Positions 7,560-16,298 of a stretch of DNA of 64,000 nt are shown one piece after another (position 1 is the first letter of the stretch; every line of letters starts with the position of its first letter). The translations under genes and the position numbers were made by a program. The notes under the pieces were generated by a model. It saw only the letters and a list, made by a program, of their open reading frames with translations. It ran no database searches and was not told the DNA's origin. Source of the stretch: Phycisphaerae bacterium (GTDB lineage Bacteria; Planctomycetota; Phycisphaerae; UBA1845); assembly GCA_024102815.1 (NCBI GenBank), contig JAGFJJ010000045.1:1-64000 (forward strand). Reading direction: 5' to 3'.

Positions 7560-9989
7560 CTAACTCGTCTTGAACCACAGGGCTCCGGCCAGCGCGTCAA
7601 ACTGCTGGCACCACTGGCCCGCCTGGTCGTCGCCGCCCTGCGACTTGGACTGCATATCGCCGCGGACGTCCTCCTGGAGGCCGTGCAGAATGTTCTGCGA
7701 CTCAGCGAGGTTCATGGGCACGCTCGTCTCGCGAATGAACGCAGCGAACTCGGCGCACTGGCGCAGGACGTTCAGGTCGCGCGGGGATTCGGACAGGCGC
7801 TCCATCAGTCGATGCATGGTCTCATCGAACGTGTGACCGAGCTGTTCGATATCCAGGTCCAGTCCCGGCCAGTCCTTCATTTCCTTCCACGTGGCGCGGG
7901 CCTGCTGAAGGTCGGGATCCGGCTCGCGGAGGATGGATCGCAGGCGTGTCCCGAGTACCGTCTCCCCGATCACCCGCAACTGCCGGGGAACGGGCAGCGA
8001 GAGATCGATCATGAAGCGCGTCAGCGGCGCATGATGATCGAGAAGAACGCGGAACTGCTCGTCCACCTCGGCCATCCGCTCCGCGACGACGTGCCTGATC
8101 ACCTGGCGCTGCTCGTCCTTGAAGAGCGTGGCCATGGAGTACACCGAGGCCCCGAACCGTTCGTTGAGAAAGGCCGTCAGTCCGCCGATGTTCGCCTTGC
8201 GGAACAGATCGAGGCCGTCCTGGCGGAGCGATTCGAAGGCCGGGTCGTCTTCGAACTCGCGGACGCCGCCGATGAGATTGTGATCGCCCCAGTGCAGCAC
8301 GGCGTAGCTCAAGGACGTATGGGCCCGGGTGATGCGCGAAGAGAATTGCGCCCGGCCGACGAGGTAGCGCATCCGTCCGACCTCGGCATGTTCGTGGCGC
8401 GTGTCGCGGACATCGTAGGCATAGACCGAGGTGGTGCACTGCTGGTCCTCAAACAGACAGATGAAGGCGAAGTGGACGGCGAGCCGCTTGAGATCGACGC
8501 GGGCGGGTCGCACCCACATTTCGTAGATCTTTCTGCCGTTCTCGAACTCCGGGATGTTGCTCTTGGCGTTTTCGATCTTGGCCAGGAACTCGTCTTCAAA
8601 GGAGCGGCCCAGCGTTTCCTCGGCCAGTTGCAGCGTCCGCGCGGCGTACTGTAAGACCTGCACGGTTTCGATTCCCGAGATTTCATCAAAGAACCACGCG
8701 CAGCTCGTGAACATCAGCATGGCGTGGCGCTGTAGTTCCAGCAGCCGGAGGGCGTCGACGGTCTGCTCGTGGGAGAGCTCGCCGACGGCGTGACGTTTGA
8801 GGAATTCTTCCAGGGAATGATCGCTGCGATCGAGGATGACCTCGATGTAGCCGTTGCGCGCCGCCCAGGGATCCTTGAGCAGCTCCTTGGCGCGGGATTC
8901 GTAGGGTTCCGCGAGGGTGTCGCGGAGGTCATTCAAGGCGTTCCGCAACGGAGCCCGCCAGGACTGGTTCCAGTCGCCGTGCCCGCCGGAGTTGCATCCG
9001 CAGTCGCGCTCCCACCGCCCGACGCCGTGCACGCAGCTCCAGGCCGTGTTCTCCACGATATCCACTTCCTGCTCGGGCGGGTGCTTCTCCAGATATTCAC
9101 CGTAATTCGTGAGCTTCACCGGCTGGTATTCTTCGATATGGCGCAGGGCGTACGCCAGGGCCATTTCGCCGCCGCGATGGTGGTGGCCGTAGCTTTCGCC
9201 ATCCGTGGCGATGTGGACGAGTTGCGGCCAGTCGCGGGAGTCGTTGAGTCCGCTGAGCAATCGGTTAGCGAAAGTCTCGCCGTTGTCCAGTAGCTTTTCG
9301 AAGGCCACAGCGCGGGAGATGGGGCCGTCGTAGAAGAAGACGGTGATCTGCTGCCGGCGTGACAGGCGGACGCGATAGGCACGGGACGGATCGATCTTGC
9401 CTTCCGTGCCGTCGCGCCAGTGGCGGACGCCGATCTTGCGAAATCGCGATGCCTGGTAGGGGGAGAGGACGGTGAACTTGATGCCCTGCTCGGCCATCAG
9501 GGAAAGCGACTCCTTGTCGACGGCGGTTTCCGGAAGCCACATGCCTTCGGGGGCGCGCTGGAAGCGATGCTCGAAGTCGCGGATGCCCCATCGAATCTGC
9601 GTGTATTTGTCGCGCCGGTTGGCCAGCGGCAGGATCATGTGGTTGTAGGCCTGGGCGATGGCCGAGCCGTGTCCGGCGTAGCGTTCCCGGCTCAGGCGGT
9701 CGCCTTCGAGAATCGCGGCGTAGACCTTGGGGGCTTTCTCCTCGAGCCAGCTCAGAAGAGTCGGGCCGAAGTTGAAGCTGATCCGGGCATAATTGTTGAC
9801 GATGTCGACGATCCGCCCGTCGCCGTCGAGGATGCGCGCCCAGGCGTTGGGGCCGTAGCACTCGGCCGTGATTCGCTCGTTCCAGTCGTGGTAGGGGTGA
9901 GCCGAGTCCTGGACCTCGACCGACTCCAGCCAGGCGTTCTCGCGGGGCGGCTGGTAGAAATGCCCGTGAACACACACATAGCGATCCAT
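7560..9989 (-). CDS. Glycoside hydrolase family 57 protein with DUF3536 C-terminus
   Basis: An 809-residue cytoplasmic GH57-type alpha-glucan-active enzyme. It begins RYVCVHGHFYQPPREN, the GH57 HxHxYQPP entry; GMWLPETAVDKESL (about residue 154) carries the candidate catalytic Glu, and VHIATDGESYGHHHRGGE the candidate Asp. The C-terminal half matches the domain associated with GH57 known as DUF3536 (CAWFFDEISG, LQYAARTLQLAEE). Whether it is an amylase, transferase or branching enzyme cannot be told from sequence. I chose the ATG of MDRYVCV; the open frame extends 51 codons upstream but would overlap treZ. It lies 17 bases after treZ and three before treY, so it works with the trehalose and glycogen enzymes. 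Confidence 0.88.
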   Translation of the reverse strand: MDRYVCVHGHFYQPPRENAWLESVEVQDSAHPYHDWNERITAECYGPNAWARILDGDGRIVDIVNNYARISFNFGPTLLSWLEEKAPKVYAAILEGDRLSRERYAGHGSAIAQAYNHMILPLANRRDKYTQIRWGIRDFEHRFQRAPEGMWLPETAVDKESLSLMAEQGIKFTVLSPYQASRFRKIGVRHWRDGTEGKIDPSRAYRVRLSRRQQITVFFYDGPISRAVAFEKLLDNGETFANRLLSGLNDSRDWPQLVHIATDGESYGHHHRGGEMALAYALRHIEEYQPVKLTNYGEYLEKHPPEQEVDIVENTAWSCVHGVGRWERDCGCNSGGHGDWNQSWRAPLRNALNDLRDTLAEPYESRAKELLKDPWAARNGYIEVILDRSDHSLEEFLKRHAVGELSHEQTVDALRLLELQRHAMLMFTSCAWFFDEISGIETVQVLQYAARTLQLAEETLGRSFEDEFLAKIENAKSNIPEFENGRKIYEMWVRPARVDLKRLAVHFAFICLFEDQQCTTSVYAYDVRDTRHEHAEVGRMRYLVGRAQFSSRITRAHTSLSYAVLHWGDHNLIGGVREFEDDPAFESLRQDGLDLFRKANIGGLTAFLNERFGASVYSMATLFKDEQRQVIRHVVAERMAEVDEQFRVLLDHHAPLTRFMIDLSLPVPRQLRVIGETVLGTRLRSILREPDPDLQQARATWKEMKDWPGLDLDIEQLGHTFDETMHRLMERLSESPRDLNVLRQCAEFAAFIRETSVPMNLAESQNILHGLQEDVRGDMQSKSQGGDDQAGQWCQQFDALAGALWFKTS

Positions 9990-10006
9990 GCCGGTGACGT
10001 TCCCTT

Positions 10007-11851
10007 CTACGGGCTTTGCTGGGGCAGCAAGACCACCATCGAATAGGGGTAGAGGTCGATTCGATCGCCGGCGGCGGTGCCGGATCGATTCTCTCCCGGT
10101 CCGGCCCACTGCCGGTCGGCGGAGTCCAGCGCAATGCGCCACGGCCTGCGGTCCGCGGGAAGCTCCACGGCGGCGGCCTTCTCGGCGAAATTCAGGAATA
10201 GCAGGGCCGTAGCATCCGCGTCGTTCTGCTGTCTCTTGATCCGCACGACGGAAGTCCCCGCGAGCGCCTCAACCTGATGCCATTCCACGCCCGCCGCAGA
10301 GAGTACCGGAGACGAGGACCGCAGTCGAAGCAGCGCCCGGTAATATTCCCGTATCCGGCAGTGGGGCTCGGACTGGGACAGGTCGTGGTTGAGGCGTGAA
10401 CGGTTAAAGGTCTCCTCGGCCTGGGGATCGGGCGTTTCGCCTTTCCAGGAGAACGAGGCGAATTCTTCCCGCCGGCCCTTGCGCACCGCCTCGATCAGGC
10501 CGGGGTCCTTGTGGCTGACAAAATACTGGAACGGCGCCGTCTCCCCGTATTCCTCGCCCATGAACAGCAGCGGGATGAAGGGAGAGAGGATGACGGCTCC
10601 CGCGGCGAGCTTGGATGCCTCCGGCGATACAAGCGTCGTCAGCCGGTCGCCGAGCATCCGATTGCCCACCTGGTCGTGGTTCTGAATGCAGACGACGAAC
10701 TGTCCGGGCGAAAGCTCCTCGGGCGAGCTGCCGTGGCGGCGGCGGCGGAAAACCGAATACTGTCCCTGGTATACGTAGCCGTCGCGTAATGCCACCACGA
10801 CGTCATCCAACGATCCGAAGTCGGCATAGTAGCCGTCGCGTTCCCCTGTCAGGCGCGCGTGGAGGGCATGATGGACGTCGTCGCACCATTGGCCGTCGCA
10901 TCCCAGATCGCGGCGGCCGGGCTTGCGGCAGACGCGGTTGTCGTTGGCGTCGGTTTCGGCGATCACGTGGATCACTCGGCCCAAGTGGTCGGCGCGGGCG
11001 TGGACCGCGTCGGTGAGCTCGCGGAGAAACGGATAGGCGGAGTTGTCCACGATGGCGTGGACGGCGTCGAGACGCAGGGCGTCCATGTGGAATTCGTCCA
11101 CCCAGCGCAGGGCGTTGTCGATGAAGAAGCGACGGACTTCGTCACTCTCAGGACCATCGAAGTTCAGCGCCTGTCCCCAGGGCGTATGATACCGCGAGGT
11201 GAAGTAGGGGCCGAAGTCTCTGAGATAGTTGCCCTCCGGTCCGAGGTGGTTGTAGACGACGTCCAGCACGACAGCCATGCCGAGGCCGTGCGCCGCATCC
11301 ACCAGATGCTTCAGTCCTTCGGCGCCTCCGTAGGAATTCTGCACGGCGAAGGGGTAGGCGCCGTCGTAGCCCCAGTTCCGTGTGCCGGGGAACTGTGCCA
11401 CAGGCATGAGCTCGACGGCCGTAACGCCCAGTTCGCGCAGCGCCGGCAGGTGCTTTTCCACGCCGGCGAAGGTGCCCGAGGCCGAGAAAGTTCCCACGTG
11501 GAGTTCATAGATAACGTAATGAGAGAGTGGCAGGCCTTTCCATTGGCGGTCGGTCCAGGCAAACCGCGGATCGATCACCGCGGAAGAGCCGTGCACGCCG
11601 TCCGGTTGGGAGGAGGATGCAGGATCGGGGCGTTCGATTTCGCCGTCGAGGCGAAATCGATAGCGGGCCCCCGGACGAACGTCCGCCGCCACGCCGGTGT
11701 GATAGCCCCGATCGACCGCGTCCAGCCGGTGACAGCGGTCGCCGGATTCGCCCAGGATGACCTCCACCGCTTCCGCTTGCGGTGCCCAGACCGTGAAGCG
11801 GCAGGTCCCTTCCGGCGACGGGACGGCGCCGAGTGGATGCACTTGCGTCAT
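10007..11851 (-). CDS. treZ: Malto-oligosyltrehalose trehalohydrolase (TreZ)
   Basis: GH13 enzyme that releases trehalose from maltooligosyl-trehalose made by TreY. The 614 residues comprise an N-terminal CBM48-like beta domain ([15 protein letters not shown]), the (beta/alpha)8 barrel with [14 protein letters not shown], nucleophile Asp in [11 protein letters not shown] (about residue 262), acid Glu in [10 protein letters not shown] (about 298), the transition-state Asp in [11 protein letters not shown] (about 392), and a C-terminal beta domain. The phrase [19 protein letters not shown] is typical of TreZ. The ATG overlaps the glgB stop (ATGA), showing translational coupling; the frame is open 105 codons further upstream but that part lies inside glgB in another frame. 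Confidence 0.95.
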   Translation of the reverse strand: MTQVHPLGAVPSPEGTCRFTVWAPQAEAVEVILGESGDRCHRLDAVDRGYHTGVAADVRPGARYRFRLDGEIERPDPASSSQPDGVHGSSAVIDPRFAWTDRQWKGLPLSHYVIYELHVGTFSASGTFAGVEKHLPALRELGVTAVELMPVAQFPGTRNWGYDGAYPFAVQNSYGGAEGLKHLVDAAHGLGMAVVLDVVYNHLGPEGNYLRDFGPYFTSRYHTPWGQALNFDGPESDEVRRFFIDNALRWVDEFHMDALRLDAVHAIVDNSAYPFLRELTDAVHARADHLGRVIHVIAETDANDNRVCRKPGRRDLGCDGQWCDDVHHALHARLTGERDGYYADFGSLDDVVVALRDGYVYQGQYSVFRRRRHGSSPEELSPGQFVVCIQNHDQVGNRMLGDRLTTLVSPEASKLAAGAVILSPFIPLLFMGEEYGETAPFQYFVSHKDPGLIEAVRKGRREEFASFSWKGETPDPQAEETFNRSRLNHDLSQSEPHCRIREYYRALLRLRSSSPVLSAAGVEWHQVEALAGTSVVRIKRQQNDADATALLFLNFAEKAAAVELPADRRPWRIALDSADRQWAGPGENRSGTAAGDRIDLYPYSMVVLLPQQSP

Positions 11852-13803
11852 GTCACGATTTCGGGAGGGCATTTGAACATCACAATCGCCAAGGGAGGAA
11901 CGGTGATCTTCACCGAGAGCGGTCGATTGTGCCAGGCGACCGGAACGGCCTGGACCCCGCCGTAGTTGCCCATTCCGCTTCCGCCGTAGAAGGCGGCATC
12001 GCTGTTGAGAATCTCCTGCCAGTAGCCGCTGGCGGGCACACCGATTCGGTAATTCTCGCGTGGCACCGGCGTGAAGTTCACCGCGACCAGGATGGTGTCG
12101 CGCGGGCCGTTTCCGCGGCGGAGATAGGTCAGCACGCTCTGCTGTGAATCGTCGGCATCGATCCACTCGAACCCGTCGGGGCGGCAGTCGCCGTCATGCA
12201 GGGCGGGCTCCCGGCGATAGGCCGCATTCAGATCGCTTACCCAGCGCAACATACCTTCATGGAAAGGAAACTCCAGGAGGTTCCAGTCGAGCTCGGCGTC
12301 GTGGTTCCACTCGCTCCACTGCCCCAGTTCCGCTCCCATGAACAGCAACTTCTTTCCGGTGGTGGCGTACATGCTTCCCAGCAGAAGGCGCAGGTTCCCA
12401 AAGCGCTGCCAGTCGTCTCCCGGCATCTTGCCCAGCAGCGAGCCCTTGCCGTGCACAACCTCGTCGTGCGAGAGGGGCAGCACGAAATTCTCGGAGCTGG
12501 CGTAGACGTTGCGGAAGGTGAGCTTATCGTGGTGGTATTTGCGGTAGACCGGATTCCGCGACATGTACTGCAACGTGTCGTGCATCCAGCCCATGTCCCA
12601 CTTGAAACCGAATCCCAGGCCGCCCAGGTAGGTGGGGCGGGACACGCCGGGCCACGAGGTGGACTCCTCGGCCGTGGTCTGCACGCCCGGATAGCGTGCG
12701 TAGACCGTTTCGTTCAGTTGCCGCAGGAAGTCGACGGCCTCCAGGTCCTCCCGCCCCCCGTACTTGTTGGGGATCCACTCGCCTTCGGAGCGCGAGTAAT
12801 CCAGGTAGAGCATGGAGGCCACGGCATCCACGCGCAGCCCGTCGGCATGGAACTTGTCGAGCCAGTACATGGCGCTGCTGACCAGGAAGCTGCGGACCTC
12901 GTTGCGCCCGTAGTTGAAGATCAGCGTGTTCCAATCACGATGGAATCCGCGGCGGGGGTCGGCATGTTCGTACAGATGCGTGCCGTCGAAATATCCCAGC
13001 CCGTGCTCGTCCGTGGGGAAGTGCGACGGCACCCAGTCGAGAATGACCCCGATGCCCGCCTGGTGCAGGCGGTCGATGAGGTACATCAGGTCTTCCGGTT
13101 CGCCAAAGCGCCGCGTCGGTGCGAAATAGGCGCTGGTCTGGTAGCCCCAGGATCCGAAGAAGGGGTGTTCCATGAGGGGCAGGAACTCCACGTGTGTGAA
13201 GCCGGCGCGTTGCAGGTAATCGACGAGCGGATCGGCCACCTCGCGGTAGCTCAGAAACTGCCGCGTGGAAGAATTGCGGCGCCAGGAGCCGAGGTGCATT
13301 TCGTAGACGCTGATGGGATCGGCGAGGATGTTCTGCGATGCCCGCCGCTCCATCCAGTCCCCGTCCTGCCAGGTGTGCCCGCCGTTCCAGACGACCGACG
13401 CCGTTCCCGGGGGGAGCTCGGTGCAGCGGGCGAAGGGGTCGGCCTTGGCGACGCTGTACCCGCGTTGATGCGACGAGATGTGGTACTTGTAGATGCATCC
13501 GGGAGAGACGTTCTCGAATCCGCCTTCCCAGATTCCCGAGGAGCCGCGCGGCTGGAGGGGATGGCGCCCCGGTGTCCAGTCATTGAACGGGCCGATGACC
13601 GAAACCTCCCGCGCGTTCGGCGCCCAGACGCCGAAATGGGTCAGGCTCCTCCCGCCCGATTCGACCACGTGAGCCCCGAGCTTGTTATAAAGATCGAAAT
13701 GCCGTCCCTCGTTGAACAGGTAGATGTCGTCCTCGGTAAGCAGACTGTTCCGCGAAGTGGGCGGCTGATCAACCGTATCGACGATGCTGGTTCGCTTGCT
13801 CAA
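11848..13803 (-). CDS. glgB: 1,4-alpha-glucan branching enzyme (GlgB)
   Basis: GH13 branching enzyme that cuts alpha-1,4 chains and re-attaches them in alpha-1,6 linkage, here most likely on glucan made by GlgE. 651 residues: N-terminal CBM48 ([20 protein letters not shown]), barrel start [11 protein letters not shown], nucleophile Asp in [18 protein letters not shown] (about residue 324), acid Glu in [15 protein letters not shown] (about 378), [15 protein letters not shown] with the third acid, and [17 protein letters not shown]. The extended second N-terminal domain of some GlgB proteins is absent. The best start is a TTG with GGGAG nine bases upstream. It lies 111 bases after glgE and overlaps treZ by four. 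Confidence 0.95.
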   Translation of the reverse strand: MSKRTSIVDTVDQPPTSRNSLLTEDDIYLFNEGRHFDLYNKLGAHVVESGGRSLTHFGVWAPNAREVSVIGPFNDWTPGRHPLQPRGSSGIWEGGFENVSPGCIYKYHISSHQRGYSVAKADPFARCTELPPGTASVVWNGGHTWQDGDWMERRASQNILADPISVYEMHLGSWRRNSSTRQFLSYREVADPLVDYLQRAGFTHVEFLPLMEHPFFGSWGYQTSAYFAPTRRFGEPEDLMYLIDRLHQAGIGVILDWVPSHFPTDEHGLGYFDGTHLYEHADPRRGFHRDWNTLIFNYGRNEVRSFLVSSAMYWLDKFHADGLRVDAVASMLYLDYSRSEGEWIPNKYGGREDLEAVDFLRQLNETVYARYPGVQTTAEESTSWPGVSRPTYLGGLGFGFKWDMGWMHDTLQYMSRNPVYRKYHHDKLTFRNVYASSENFVLPLSHDEVVHGKGSLLGKMPGDDWQRFGNLRLLLGSMYATTGKKLLFMGAELGQWSEWNHDAELDWNLLEFPFHEGMLRWVSDLNAAYRREPALHDGDCRPDGFEWIDADDSQQSVLTYLRRGNGPRDTILVAVNFTPVPRENYRIGVPASGYWQEILNSDAAFYGGSGMGNYGGVQAVPVAWHNRPLSVKITVPPLAIVMFKCPPEIVT

Positions 13804-13914
13804 TGCTGACTCCCACGATGTTTCTGCGATCGGCGTCCAATGCAGGCAGGCTCGACGCGGCGCTCCGCCAGGTCCGCCCCCGGCGCCGACCGTCGGCCCG
13901 CGACCGTCGCGACC

Positions 13915-16011
13915 TTACTTATATTGCTCGTAGTCCCGCTCACTCCGCGGACGCGGCTGAATGCGCAGCATGTGCGCCGGCATCGTGTGCGGATCGAGCA
14001 GAATGTAATTGCGGTCTCCGCTCCACGTGAACCACTGATCCGTCAGCAGATCATGGACCTGGTAGGATGCACCGGGGTCCAGCCCCAGGGCACCCAGGTC
14101 GAGCTGCGTCCAGCCTGACGCGGCATGGTAGGGATCGAGGTTCACGGCCATGAGCAGCCGGTCCTGCGATTCCGCATGCGATTTGCTGTACAGCAGAATC
14201 CGATCGTTATCGATGCCGTGGAATACGAGCGAATCATTCGATTGCAGCGCGGGATGCTCCCGCCGCGCCCGATTCACCAGGGCGATGAGCTCCTTGAGGC
14301 TGTGCGGGGCGTCGAGATTCCACTGCCGGATTTCGTATTTCTCGGAGTGCAGGTATTCCTCGCTGCCCGGATTCCGGGGAATGTGCTCGCAGAGCTCGAA
14401 CGCCGGTCCGTAGATGCCGTAGCTGGCCGTCAGCGTCGCCGCGAGGATCAGGCGGATCATGAACGCCGGGCGCCCGCCCGTTTGAAGATACTCGTTGAGA
14501 ATGTCCGGCGTGTTCGGCCAGAAGTTGGGGCGGAAATACTCCGCGACTTCCGTCCGCGTCAACTCTGTCATGTACTGTTCGATTTCCCATTTGACATTCC
14601 GCCAGGCGAAATACGTATACGACTGGGTGAATCCGCGCTTGGCCAGTTCGTACATCACCTTGGGGCGTGTGAATGCCTCGGACAGGAACAGGACGTCGGG
14701 ATGATCGCGGTGGATGTCGTCGATCAGCCACTCCCAGAAGGGGAACGGCTTCGTGTGAGGGTTGTCCACCCGGAAGATGCGGATGCCCAGGTCAATCCAA
14801 TACCGCACCACGCGGCGCAATTCCGTCCACAATGCCTGCCAGTCCGTCGTCTCGAAATTGACGGGGTAAATGTCCTGATACTTCTTGGGGGGGTTCTCCG
14901 CATACTGGATCGTGCCGTCCGGACGCTGCCGGAACCACTGCGGATGCGACTTCACAAAGGGGTGGTCCGGCGAGCACTGCCACGCGATATCCAGCGCGAT
15001 CTCAATGCCGCGCTTCGACGCCGCGTCCATGAGATTTCGCAGATCCTCCGGCGTTCCCAGTTCGGGATGGATCGCGTCATGTCCCCCTTCCTCCGCGCCG
15101 ATTCCCCATGGACTACCCACGGCGTCCTCTCCACCCTGCGGGTCGTTGTTGGGGCCCTTGCGGAACTTGCGGCCGATGGGGTGAATGGGCGGGAGATAGA
15201 GTACGTCGAATCCCATGTAGGCGATGTAGTCCAGTCGCGCTTCGCAATCGCGCAGTGTGCCGTGTCGACCCGGCTGCGGCGAAGCGGAGCGCGGAAACAT
15301 CTCGTACCAGGCCGAGAACCGCGCCTTGGGGCGGTCCACGTGGACCCGCAATTCACGCGGGTAGGTGGTGCCGTGCTCGCGGTCAGGGTACTGGTGGGCG
15401 AGCGTGGAGAGTTCCTCACTCAGGGCGATCTCCACCTTCACGGCCGGGTCGGACCCGTTTCGCATGGCCTCCGCCAGGATTTTCAGACGGGCTGCGTCTT
15501 CGCCGGAAGCGCGCCCGGCCGCGCTCTCGACATGGTTGGCGCCGATCAGGAGATCCACGGAGATATCCTGCTTCGCCTCGATTCGCTTGATCAGGTCGTT
15601 GCGCCAGGTGCGGAATGCGTCGATGCCCGCGGTGATGCAATAATGATACGTCCCCATCGCGGTCACGCGGAACGCGCCGCGCCAGCGGTCGTTGCCCAGC
15701 GCGTTCATGGGATATTCGTGCCACTGCGACTCCGATGGGCCGCGAACCAGGAGCCAGCACGAAATCTGGTCGTGTCCGTCCGCGAATGCGTCCGCCTCGA
15801 CGGCGACCTCCTCGCCCACGACGCGCTTGATGGGGAACCGCCCGGCGTCGATCTCCGGTGTGACGCCCGAAATGACCACACGCTGTTGTCCGTTGGGCGG
15901 GAATGGAATCGGCGGGATCGCACTCGGCGCTCCGGCCTCGCGAGCGGACCGATGATTGTCCCGGATTTCTTTCGTTGTCTTGGCTGATTTTTTCTTTTGG
16001 GTCGTGGCCAT
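13915..16011 (-). CDS. glgE: Alpha-1,4-glucan:maltose-1-phosphate maltosyltransferase (GlgE)
   Basis: GH13 subfamily 3 enzyme that extends linear alpha-1,4-glucan with maltosyl units from maltose-1-phosphate. 698 residues with the GlgE hallmarks: FSAWYEMFPRSASP, VLYLPPIHPIGRKFRKGPNN, SPWGIGAEEGGHDAIHPELG, the nucleophile Asp in IFRVDNPHTKPFPFWEW (about residue 414), the Glu in VLFLSEAFTRPKVMY (about 442), and a C-terminal beta domain. The start is the ATG preceded by GAGGA; the N-terminus MATTQKKKSAKTTKE is a basic tail not needed for the fold. First gene of the glucan operon. The maltose-1-phosphate source (TreS plus maltokinase) is not in this window, so it must be elsewhere if the route is complete. 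Confidence 0.95.
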   Translation of the reverse strand: MATTQKKKSAKTTKEIRDNHRSAREAGAPSAIPPIPFPPNGQQRVVISGVTPEIDAGRFPIKRVVGEEVAVEADAFADGHDQISCWLLVRGPSESQWHEYPMNALGNDRWRGAFRVTAMGTYHYCITAGIDAFRTWRNDLIKRIEAKQDISVDLLIGANHVESAAGRASGEDAARLKILAEAMRNGSDPAVKVEIALSEELSTLAHQYPDREHGTTYPRELRVHVDRPKARFSAWYEMFPRSASPQPGRHGTLRDCEARLDYIAYMGFDVLYLPPIHPIGRKFRKGPNNDPQGGEDAVGSPWGIGAEEGGHDAIHPELGTPEDLRNLMDAASKRGIEIALDIAWQCSPDHPFVKSHPQWFRQRPDGTIQYAENPPKKYQDIYPVNFETTDWQALWTELRRVVRYWIDLGIRIFRVDNPHTKPFPFWEWLIDDIHRDHPDVLFLSEAFTRPKVMYELAKRGFTQSYTYFAWRNVKWEIEQYMTELTRTEVAEYFRPNFWPNTPDILNEYLQTGGRPAFMIRLILAATLTASYGIYGPAFELCEHIPRNPGSEEYLHSEKYEIRQWNLDAPHSLKELIALVNRARREHPALQSNDSLVFHGIDNDRILLYSKSHAESQDRLLMAVNLDPYHAASGWTQLDLGALGLDPGASYQVHDLLTDQWFTWSGDRNYILLDPHTMPAHMLRIQPRPRSERDYEQYK

Positions 16012-16228
16012 AATTCCTCGAAGAACTGCCTTCTGGAAATCCATTTCGTGTTAACGGAGCCTAACGCACAGGCCGTTGCTTGTCCAACAAACGGCGCTTC
16101 GGAATCAAACCCGCTTCAATTCATCAGCATCTCAGCATTGACGATTCGTGTGGTGTCTCCTGCTCTCGCCGCCCACACGGAATGGCCGGCATGATTGAAT
16201 ACGGCGTAACTGCAGATGCTTGACCGCC

Positions 16229-16257
16229 TTGACATGTCACCAGTGCAATCCTACCGT
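16229..16257 (+). promoter_or_regulatory. Probable sigma70-type promoter for polA
   Basis: TTGACA (16229-16234), a 17-base spacer and TACCGT (16252-16257) lie about 40 bases before the polA ATG in the 290-base gap between the divergent glgE and polA genes. The rest of this gap shows no gene; a promoter for glgE must also lie here but I cannot place it. Confidence 0.5.
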
Positions 16258-16298
16258 CACCACGCTGTAATGCGGCGCGCAAGAGATGGGCATCTTCG

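Noticed and set aside
7050..8654. 534-codon plus-strand frame antisense to treY/GH57
   Set aside because: Crosses the boundary of two real minus-strand genes with intact catalytic motifs and shows no protein-family pattern of its own.
12196..15987. Long plus-strand frames (537 and 620 codons) antisense to glgB and glgE
   Set aside because: Shadows caused by GC-rich codon usage; no start signal and no domain.
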